This document shows, in pieces, positions 36,722 to 42,462 of a DNA stretch of 64,000 nt (position 1 is its first letter; each line of letters begins with the position of its first letter). The notes under the pieces were generated by a model, which was not told where the DNA came from, did not search any database, and saw only the letters and a list, made by a program, of their open reading frames with translations. Origin of the DNA: Opitutaceae bacterium (GTDB taxonomy: Bacteria; Verrucomicrobiota; Verrucomicrobiia; Opitutales; Opitutaceae). The stretch lies in the NCBI GenBank assembly GCA_016711225.1, contig JADJTK010000006.1, forward strand, positions 62,001 through 126,000, given 5' to 3'. A program made the translations under genes and the position numbers.

Positions 36722-37641
36722 ATATCCATTCTCGTCACGAGACCCCGCGTCCTCGTCAGGGCATCACCGGCGACTTCGGCGGGCGCCCGCCAAGCTCTCC
36801 CTCGACCTGCGGCACGCAGGTCGTCGCCGGGCGTCACCCGAGCAAGGGGCTAATTCTTCGAACACGGCACCCACAAGGTCCCGATCTTCAATACCGTCGC
36901 GGAGGCCGTGACGGCCACCGGCGCCACCGCCGCCGCCGTCTTCGATGCCGCCGCCCTTCGCCCGCCGACGCCATCCTGGAAGGCGTCGATGCGGCCGCCG
37001 ATCTCATCATTGCCATTACCGAGGTATTCCGATCCGCGATATGGTCCGCGTGAAGCGCGCCGTAGCCGGCAGCAAATCCCCTGCTCGGCCCCAACTGCCC
37101 CCACGGCCTCGTCACCCCCGGCGCCGGCCCCACCAGCAACAGCGGCTGCCGCATCGGCATCGCCCGGCTATATCCACAAGAAGGGCCATGTCCGGAGTCG
37201 TCTCCCGTTCCGGCACCCTCCGCCGGAACATCTGCCAGCTCACCACCCCGCGGCCTGGGCCCAGTCCACCAGCGTCCGGCATCGGCGGCGACCCGGTCCA
37301 ACGGCACACCACATCTGGACGTCATCAAGCTCTTCGCCGCCGACCCCGACACCTGGGGCATCATCGTGATCGGTGAAATCGGCGGCAACGCCGAGGCCGA
37401 GCCGCCCGCTGGATCAAGGCCACTGCACCAAGCGGTGGCCGGTTTCATCGCCGAGGCCACCGCTCCAGCAGGTCGCCATGGGCCACGCCGGGAAGCCATC
37501 GTTGGAGCGCCGAGACCGCCGCCATCAAGATCAAGGTCTTCCGGGAATGTGGTATCCGGAAGTGGCCGACCGCACGCCCGGCGATATGGCCGACGCGCTC
37601 ATCCGCACCGCCCAGCGCCAGGAGGCGCGAGGCTGGCCTGA
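36722..37641 (+). pseudogene. sucD: Succinyl-CoA ligase alpha subunit, many frameshifts
   Basis: CoA-binding and phosphohistidine-carrying subunit of succinyl-CoA synthetase. Pieces in order and in different frames are: SILVT near 36723 (the start codon reads ATA), GITGDFG near 36765, HGTHKVPIFNTVAEAVTATG near 36865, ILEGVDAAADLIIAITEV near 36980, GPNCPHGLVTPGAGPTSNSG near 37085, GYIHKKGHV near 37165, and VAGFIAEATAP near 37435. The tail MADALIRTAQRQEARGW lies near 37590. The phosphohistidine segment falls in a damaged stretch near 37480. It follows sucC by about 120 bp. Length is normal once frames are repaired. Confidence 0.72.
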
Positions 37642-37673
37642 GCCGCAGGAGTCCGGAAGAAGTTAGCCGCAAA

Positions 37674-37930
37674 GGAACAGCAAACAAAGACCGACAGAGG
37701 ATTCCTCGAAGCGAAGCGAGAAACCCTGAACCGACTCGGGCCACAGACCTCACGCAGAGAGGTGGGTGGCGCAAGCGCGTTCCTGCCTGCGTTCTGCCTT
37801 CTCATTCTGCCTTCTGCGTTAGGCCGCCGCCGTCCGTCCTCCTGCTCCTGTTCCTCCGGTCGTAGCGACGTTCGCCAGAACGTCGTCCGCCTCCGCGCCC
37901 TCCGTCGTCGCTGGACGGCGCAGCCGTTCC
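37674..37930. repeat. Composite intergenic repeat block (block-F-A-B-C order)
   Basis: The 37642-37993 gap has no gene. It begins with CGCAAAGGAACAGC-type words, then GAGAAACCCTGAACCGACTC and GGCCACAGACC. These match the reverse-oriented copy at 42215-42305. A GTGGCGCAAGCG palindrome lies near 37768 and a TTCTGCCTTC run near 37790. A partial class A element (TTAGGCCGCCGCC) is followed by a class B element at 37862-37885 (GTAGCGACGTTC-GCCA-GAACGTCG) and a class C element at 37907-37930 (GCTGGACGGCGCAGCCGTTC). Confidence 0.7.
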
Positions 37931-37993
37931 GCCTCGCGCGCGCGGCCGGCACGAAACTCTGCAACAAAAGCGCCGGTTCCGGGTTATCAGGAC

Positions 37994-38685
37994 ATGCAAC
38001 TGATCAAACGGCTCCGCCTCCTCCTGGTTCTGCTGGTCGGTCTGCCGGTGGCCTGGGCGACGCGTCGCCCGCGATGTGGCCGCGCTGGTGCGGGCAAAGA
38101 ACCTACTGGGAACCGAGGCTGGTCGGCTGGTCCTCCAGCTCGCCACCACGCGGCCGGGGCGCCCCATCGAAAACGCCTTGGTCTTCGAATTCGCCGATGC
38201 GCTCTGGTTCTATCGCCCGATCGACGGCACCCGCAGCCTATCGCGCCACTGGAACAATGTGCCGGCGGATCGTGAGCAATTGCTGGAGTTGCTGCAGCGG
38301 ATCGATCCCACCTACCAGTCGTACCGCTTCTACTCCGACGATGAACTGCTCGCGGCCCCGCCGTCGCGCCGGAACGCTGCGCAACGGTTGCTTTATCGAG
38401 AGTGCCGCCGAAGCCCGACGCCTGAGGCGGGAAGGCCGGGTGGTGGAAAGCTGCCTGCTCTCCTACTATGTGAAAACGGCGAGCGGGCTGAAGGGGCATA
38501 CCGTCCTGTGCTACAAAACCCCCTCCGGCACCCACCTCTACGATCCGGCCGAAGGGCGGCCCCAGAAAGTGAAGTCGTTCTCGGTGCGCGATCAGGCCAT
38601 GGACTTGGCCCGCTGGGTGATGCCCACGGCATTGACGGACGGTCTGGCCAAGGCGGCCAAGATCATGGTGCCGCCGACTTGGTGA
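37994..38685 (+). CDS. Exported protein with possible cysteine-protease-like triad, two frameshifts
   Basis: About 230 residues. The start MQLIKRLRLLLVLLVGLPVA is a signal peptide. Two frame switches, near 38060 and near 38370, connect VRAKNLLGTEAGRLVLQLAT and RLLEL-like helical parts (EQLLELLQRIDPTYQSYRFY) to the C-terminal part. There, NGCFIESAAEARRLRREGR, KGHTVLCYKTPSGTHLYDPA and EGRPQKVKSF contain a Cys, a His and an Asp in the order and spacing of transglutaminase-like cysteine proteinases. The assignment is inference from those three residues. The gene is the last one in the frameshifted tract and is followed by dispersed repeats, then the integron remnant. Confidence 0.5.
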
Positions 38686-38725
38686 CGCCGCTGGCCGCGA
38701 CAGTTCGGAAGGTTGACCAAGGAGA

Positions 38726-39103
38726 CCGCAGAGATCGCAAAAATGGCAGGATCAATTTCCCGAAACGCGAAACTCGAAACCCTGAACCAACGGTCACAGG
38801 ATCACAGAGGCGAAGGGCACTGAGAGCACAGAGGTTCGGAAGGGGTAACCGCAAAAGGAGCGCAGAGATCGCAAAGAATGGCAGGATCCCCCCTCGAGGC
38901 GCGAAACGCTCCGCGAAACTCGAAACTCAAAACCCTAAACCGACCCGGTCACAGAGGGAGGCGTGAGTGGCGCAGGCGTCCCTGCCGCCGTTCTACCTTC
39001 CGCCCTCCGTCGTAGCTGGACGGCGCAGCCGTTCAGCCCTGGGAGTGCCGCGCTCCGGCACGGCTCCGCCTCCCCGGCGTTCTGCCTTCTGCCTTAGGCT
39101 GCC
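38726..39103. repeat. Tandem word-repeat block plus palindromes before the integron remnant
   Basis: The 38686-39090 gap carries two tandem imperfect copies of about 85-98 bp at 38726-38810 and 38860-38957. Each runs GCAGAGATCGCAAA..GGCAGGATC, then CGAAACTCGAAACCCTGAACC-like and GGTCACAGAGG. They are followed by a GTGGCGCAGGCGTCCCTGCC palindrome at about 38967, a class C element at 39012-39037 (GTAGCTGGACGGCGCAGCCG then TTCAG) and TTCTGCCTTCTGCCTTAGGC at about 39080. The last of these overlaps the end of the intI remnant. No gene is seen. Confidence 0.65.
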
Positions 39104-39282
39104 GCCAAGACTTCGTCCTTGTGTCTCGGCGACTGTGAGATACGCCTTGGCCAGGATGATGCTCGCCCCCGCATGGTGGATTTACAGTGGTGCAGGAACG
39201 CGAGGATCTCGCGCCGGTACCCCTCCTTCGCGGCGGGTTCCAGCGCCGCCGCCGCCAACGCTGCGGTCCAATTCGGAAGCAA
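39098..39282 (-). pseudogene. intI: Integron integrase N-terminal remnant (truncated, frameshifted)
   Basis: About 62 codons from a TTG at 39280-39282: NWTAALAAAALEPAAKEGYR then REILAFLHHCKS, the SAM-like core-binding N-terminus of a tyrosine recombinase of the IntI type. After TMRG one base too many shifts the frame. The shifted frame continues ASIILAKAYLTVAETQGRS, matching the next part of the same domain. The catalytic domain with its R-H-R-Y residues is gone, replaced by repeat sequence (TTCTGCCTT words). It reads away from the cassette-like genes, as intI does in integrons. The fragment is recognised by its position and by likeness to IntI-type N-termini, not by a database search. Confidence 0.6.
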
Positions 39283-39432
39283 AGAATCAACCTATCGCGA
39301 TTCTGCCCAGCTTGGTTGGAATTCATCGCTCCGCCCTGCTTTTTGGATTTTCCCAATTCCGACCTCGCGCCTGCATTCCGACGCGCGCGTCGCTTTTCGA
39401 GCAGGAAAAGTGGGCGAAATGGGCTCCGAAGC

Positions 39433-39583
39433 GAATGTCGCTTTTACTCCCCGAAAACCACCCGGCGAAAGCAACATTCGCGCAATCCGATCCTTCTCCA
39501 TCAACGAGTTGCAGGCCAGAACCTCTCCTCCACCGCTTCCGGCAAAAGCTACATTCAACTGAGGTGAATCCCTACTGTTAGGC
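39433..39583 (+). other. Putative attI region with recombination core
   Basis: GTTAGGC at 39577-39583 has the exact form of the R' core (G-TTRRRC) used by IntI, and an ATG follows 12 bp later. Upstream are repeats around the core: GCGAATGTCGC (39433), then GAAAGCAACATTCGCGC (39466) as its inverse, and AAAAGCTACATTCAACT (39543) as a direct relative. GCTACATTCAA recurs just inside the first cassette gene at 39605. Between the truncated integrase and the first cassette this is the place where attI is expected. No Pc promoter could be identified with certainty. Confidence 0.5.
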
Positions 39584-39595
39584 GAAAGAACACCT

Positions 39596-39931
39596 ATGAG
39601 AATCGCTACATTCAATAGTTTCGCGTCCAAGATACGTGCCGGAGGCCTTGATACGATCGAGCCCGAATCGCGTGAGCGTATAATAGTAGATACGCTGAAG
39701 GCAAACTCCTGGACCGAATTGGTTGGTTACACAGTCGGGATGGTTGTGATGTCCGCATGGGGTATCGCGGTCGCGTGGGCCATTTTCAATGGCTACTCCA
39801 TTCCGAAAGGATATCCGCTGGTCGGTGCCTCTTCCGCGCTAGTGTTTCTGACCCTATTCGAGAACGGGGGACGTGCTCGAGTGAAGAAGGCGTTCATCGC
39901 TCGATACAAGAAGGACGAGACGATCGCCTAA
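39596..39931 (+). CDS. Cassette gene 1: small two-helix membrane protein of unknown function
   Basis: 111 residues. Two hydrophobic stretches (LVGYTVGMVVMSAWGIAVAW and YPLVGASSALVFLTLFENGG) lie between a basic N-terminal part (ASKIRAGGLDTIEPESRERI) and a basic tail (RARVKKAFIARYKKDE). It is probably an inner-membrane hairpin protein. No family is recognised. The ATG lies 12 bp after the GTTAGGC core and the stop TAA is embedded in GCCTAAC, the beginning of an attC-like site. This tight fit of the gene between two recombination cores is typical of integron cassettes. Base composition is visibly less GC-rich than the flanking chromosome. Confidence 0.65.
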   Translation: MRIATFNSFASKIRAGGLDTIEPESRERIIVDTLKANSWTELVGYTVGMVVMSAWGIAVAWAIFNGYSIPKGYPLVGASSALVFLTLFENGGRARVKKAFIARYKKDETIA

Positions 39932-40015
39932 CCAGACAGCACATCCAACGACTCTATGACGCCCGTTTTCCATTCGCAGTCCGCGGTTCGTCGTGGCTGA
40001 CTTGATGCGTTCGCC
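39926..40015 (+). other. attC-like recombination site 1
   Basis: R'' GCCTAAC at 39926-39932 and R' GTTCGCC at 40009-40015 bound a 90-bp imperfect inverted repeat. The L arms are CCAACGAC (39945-39952) and GTCGTGG (39990-39996), which pair with one extra A on the left arm. A length of 90 bp, paired outer cores and an unpaired A next to the inner arm are what define attC sites. The stop codon of cassette gene 1 lies in R''. Confidence 0.6.
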
Positions 40016-40024
40016 GGAAGAAGC

Positions 40025-40495
40025 ATGCCGACTCACATCCAGACGATTGCTGAGGATCGACCGCTGACCGAAAGCGAGAAAACCCTGCTGCGTTGGTTGC
40101 TGGACCATGGCGAGACGCGTGGGCGAGATTTCCTGCCGCAAATAGATCGAGTTCGGGTTTCAGGGCGATGCGGTTGCGGTTGTGCGACGGTCGATCTGGC
40201 CGTCGACGGTTTGAAAGAAGAAGAGAAGGGTCTGTTTCCCGTCGCCGATTTCTTCTACCGCACGCCGTCCGGCGGGCTGTGCGGTGTGATGGCGATGGCC
40301 CGAGGTGATCGACTGGCCGGGCTCGAAGTATGGAGCGTCGATGGCCGAAAAACTCCGACCGAGTTGCCGACAACCGACAGGCTTCTTCCTACCGCGGAGC
40401 TGGAAAACGGAGGGCGAACCAGCGACCAGAGCGCAACGCCGGTTAAGTGCCCGGTTTCCAATCACCGCCCGCCGCCCGGCGTGGCTCACCCGTAG
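40025..40495 (+). CDS. Cassette gene 2: protein with Cys-rich CGCGC motif, unknown function
   Basis: 156 residues in the open frame. The clear part is LTESEKTLLRWLLDHGETRG, then VSGRCGCGCATVDLAVDG and FFYRTPSGGLCGVMAMARGD. The CGCGC stretch could bind a metal. The last 25 residues read through the attC-like site 40413-40504, so the native end may be earlier or a small frame error may be present. No signal peptide is seen and no known family is recognised. The start lies 9 bp after the R' core of attC-like site 1, as in other cassettes. Confidence 0.55.
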   Translation: MPTHIQTIAEDRPLTESEKTLLRWLLDHGETRGRDFLPQIDRVRVSGRCGCGCATVDLAVDGLKEEEKGLFPVADFFYRTPSGGLCGVMAMARGDRLAGLEVWSVDGRKTPTELPTTDRLLPTAELENGGRTSDQSATPVKCPVSNHRPPPGVAHP

Positions 40496-40504
40496 ACATT
40501 CGCC
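40413..40504 (+). other. attC-like recombination site 2
   Basis: R'' GGCGAAC at 40413-40419 and R' ATTCGCC at 40498-40504 bound a 92-bp site. Inner arms are GCAACGCCGG and CCGGCGTGGC with a one-base bulge. It is very similar to site 3 over its whole length (shared segments CAACG, AAGTG, TTCCAATCAC, CGGCGTG-like and GTAG), the kind of family likeness seen in arrays built by one integrase. Confidence 0.62.
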
Positions 40505-40511
40505 AAAAGCC

Positions 40512-40940
40512 ATGTGCATGGTCTATTACCTCGGGACAGATGCTGATGTTGCGCTGTCCCCGGCGTGGAAAGAAGCAGCTCCGGCATTCTACGCCAGCGT
40601 GCCGTCCGAAGATGAGTTGGCGAAGTTGCGCGGTAAGCTCCCGCACAAGCAGATCATCAACCTTGGTTCCCACGAAGGATGCGGGTGCGGATTCCGGCGG
40701 CTCTACGACGGTGTTTTCGTTCCCCAAGAAGAAGAGGAAGAGAAGCGCACGCGTGCTGACCATATGGGATTGGTCGCATTCCTATCGACGATTCCTGCAA
40801 GTACCCGAGCCAACCAAATCTTCGGCTGCTGGAGTGGCGACGAGGGCGAGCCGGCTCAGCATTTCCGCGAGTGCAGTCCAGCTGACCTCGGCGCAGACGA
40901 TTTCGCGTTTCAGGAGCGCGAGCTGATCACCCTACGATGA
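40512..40940 (+). CDS. Cassette gene 3: small protein with GCGCG motif, unknown function
   Basis: 142 residues from the ATG at 40512, 8 bp after the R' core of site 2. The first part is MCMVYYLGTDADVALSPAWK and SEDELAKLRGKLPHKQIINL, followed by GSHEGCGCGFRRLYDG. The tail is acidic (EEEEEKRTRAD, GDEGEPAQHFRECSP). It carries a GCGCG core like cassette gene 2 and is probably a small soluble metal-binding protein. The family is not recognised. The 3' side runs into AAAACGGAGGGCGAATC, the beginning of a further attC-like site that is interrupted by the intron remnant. Confidence 0.6.
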   Translation: MCMVYYLGTDADVALSPAWKEAAPAFYASVPSEDELAKLRGKLPHKQIINLGSHEGCGCGFRRLYDGVFVPQEEEEEKRTRADHMGLVAFLSTIPASTRANQIFGCWSGDEGEPAQHFRECSPADLGADDFAFQERELITLR

Positions 40941-40949
40941 AAAACGGAG

Positions 40950-41030
40950 GGCGAATCGGGTAGCCGGCGGTAGTTAGCCGCCGGCCCCCACACCACCCGG
41001 CGTACGGGTCCGTACCGGGCGATTCCAGTC
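40950..41030 (-). mobile_element. 3' end of a group II intron (domains V and VI) inside an attC-like site
   Basis: On the minus strand the sequence GAATCGCCCGGTACGG to GGGTGGTG (about 40993-41024) folds as domain V: a lower helix (CGCCCG with CGGGTG), a two-base bulge, and an upper helix (GTACG/CGTAC) closed by GACC. A domain-VI-like hairpin follows at 40963-40985 (GCCGGCGG, loop CTAACTA, CCGCCGGC) and then TACCCGATT. This is the 3' end of a group II intron of the attC-inserting (IIC-like) class. It is bordered at 40951 by GCGAATC, the beginning of an attC-like core. The rest of the intron is missing. An open stretch at 41035-41247 (ending AWLAYHYPKGAARVDE) may be a piece of it. Confidence 0.6.
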
Positions 41031-41282
41031 TCCATCATTCATCGACGCGTGCGGCGCCTTTGGGATAATGGTAGGCGAGCCAGGCCTCCTGCAGGGAGAC
41101 GACCCAGGTTTTGCGCCGCGCAAAACCTAAGGCCTCACAGCACGTTTCTGTTCGTGGGCTCGCCGTTTTGACTCCAGCTTCCTTCCCACGGCGCCTCGCG
41201 GCGTCGCAGTTGCTTTCGTCTAATGCTTTAGTTTTGGATTCGCACATCGAAGACTTTCACTTCTTGGTTCACGGTCATGTCG

Positions 41283-41374
41283 GGCGCACACCAGTCAGCA
41301 GAGACAACGGCGGTAAAGTGTCCGCCTTCCAATCACGGCTCGCGTCCCGCCGTGTCTCACTTGTAGCGTTCGGC
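41283..41374 (+). other. attC-like recombination site 3
   Basis: R'' GGCGCAC at 41283-41289 and R' GTTCGGC at 41368-41374 define a 92-bp site. Inner arms are GACAACGGCGG and CCGCCGTGTC with one extra A. It aligns closely with site 2 (ACCAG, CAACG, AAGTG, TTCCAATCAC, GTGTCTCAC against GTGGCTCAC). Cassette gene 4 starts 5 bp after its R'. The stretch between the intron remnant and this site (41035-41282) holds no gene I can support. Confidence 0.62.
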
Positions 41375-41379
41375 ACAAA

Positions 41380-41907
41380 ATGATGAAACCGCATCTCGCC
41401 ATTTGGCTGCTAGTGTCGCTCTGCATAAGCGGTTGCACGCATGTCCAAAATGAAGGGTCACGGGTTTCTCAGGCTTTGACACCATGCAAAATGTCTTTCC
41501 GGTATGATATCGCACTGGGAAGCTGCGTTACTTTCACGGTTTCCATTGAGGGGCACGACTCGAATTCCACTGGGCTTAGCCCGACATCAGCGAGCATTTC
41601 GTATCGCGAAGTCCCAAAGCCAGAAGGAGCTGTTATCGAGGGGACATTCGCGCTCACCCCGGAAGAGGCGACGGCACTTTGCACATTCGTTGCTAAGTCT
41701 GAGATCTTCAATCTGCCCGAGAGACGCTATTTCGGAAATGAAATCGATGCGCTTATGGTTGATGGCTGCTTTGCCCAAGCCGAACTGCAGTACCGTGGCG
41801 TCGACAGGAAGATCACTCGCATGCAATCCACATACAGTTTGCCATTCGATTCTATGTGGGACTACCTGAGTAACCTGAAGAAGACCAAGCAGCCCAACCT
41901 GAAGTGA
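41380..41907 (+). CDS. Cassette gene 4: lipoprotein of unknown function
   Basis: 175 residues. The signal ends in a lipobox (LLVSLCISGC), giving a lipidated Cys near residue 19. The mature protein is mainly beta strand: CKMSFRYDIALGSCVTFTVS, YREVPKPEGAVIEGTFALTP and VDGCFAQAELQYRGVDRKIT. It is low in GC compared with the window (many A/T-ending codons), so it is probably acquired. No known family is seen. An ATG starts at 41380 and again at 41383. Downstream, 41908-42096 shows no convincing attC, so the array may end here or have been cut. Confidence 0.65.
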   Translation: MMKPHLAIWLLVSLCISGCTHVQNEGSRVSQALTPCKMSFRYDIALGSCVTFTVSIEGHDSNSTGLSPTSASISYREVPKPEGAVIEGTFALTPEEATALCTFVAKSEIFNLPERRYFGNEIDALMVDGCFAQAELQYRGVDRKITRMQSTYSLPFDSMWDYLSNLKKTKQPNLK

Positions 41908-42096
41908 AGTAGGCGGCGAGGAGCAGGCAGAGCCGCAGGGCGGGAGACAAGTCGAGTCGCCTCCATCACGGTCGAGGCCGCGGGAGGACGGCGGCCTTAT
42001 CTACAAAGCGAATGGCGCCCGGCCCGCATTTAGGGTTTGGGGGGTAGGCCCGGATCCCCTCGCCGGGAACAGGCCAACCGACCGAACCCGACCAGA

Positions 42097-42381
42097 CTGA
42101 ATGACTTCGTCATCCAGCTACACGGAGGCAGCGCGGGGCCCGACGTTCTGGCGAGCGTCGCTACGACCAGCACGCAGGCAGGGCCGCCTGCGCCACTCCC
42201 GAATCTCTCTGCGGCGAGGTCTGTGACCGAGTCGGTTCAGGGTTTCGCGTTTTGGGTTTCGTGGAATTGATCGTTCCTTGCGCTCTTTGCGTTCTTTGCG
42301 GTTAAAACAAAAGTAGCGAGGAACGAGCAGCGGGTAGTGAGCATTCAACCCCGGATCAGCCACCTCACCGCGGTGGCCTAC
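42097..42381. repeat. Inverted composite repeat block downstream of the cassette array
   Basis: Read on the minus strand this gap (41908-42462 has no gene) carries, from right to left: a class A element at 42359-42381; words AACCGCAAAGAACGCAAAG and CGAAACCCTGAACCGACTCG at about 42215-42305; the GTGGCGCAGGCGGCCCTGCC palindrome near 42170-42200; a class B element at 42141-42164 (GTAGCGACGCTCGCCAGAAC); and a class C element at 42097-42121 (GTAGCTGGATGACGAAGTCA). The order word block, palindrome, B, C is the same as in the + strand block at 37674-37930. The 41908-42096 part has nothing I recognise. Confidence 0.72.
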
Positions 42382-42462
42382 ACGGCCGGCGTCTTCCGTG
42401 CAGCGGCGTCGCCACGGGCCGGGCACAGGGCCCGACCCGACGACCGGCCGCTAGCGCTCGCC

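Noticed and set aside
41035..41247. Small minus-strand gene next to the intron remnant
   Set aside because: It looks like a fragment (AWLAYHYPKGAARVDE end) without a convincing start or family. It is mentioned with the intron remnant instead.
41907..42096. Fourth attC-like site after the lipoprotein cassette
   Set aside because: No paired GCCTAAC/GTTRRRC cores with matching inner arms could be found.
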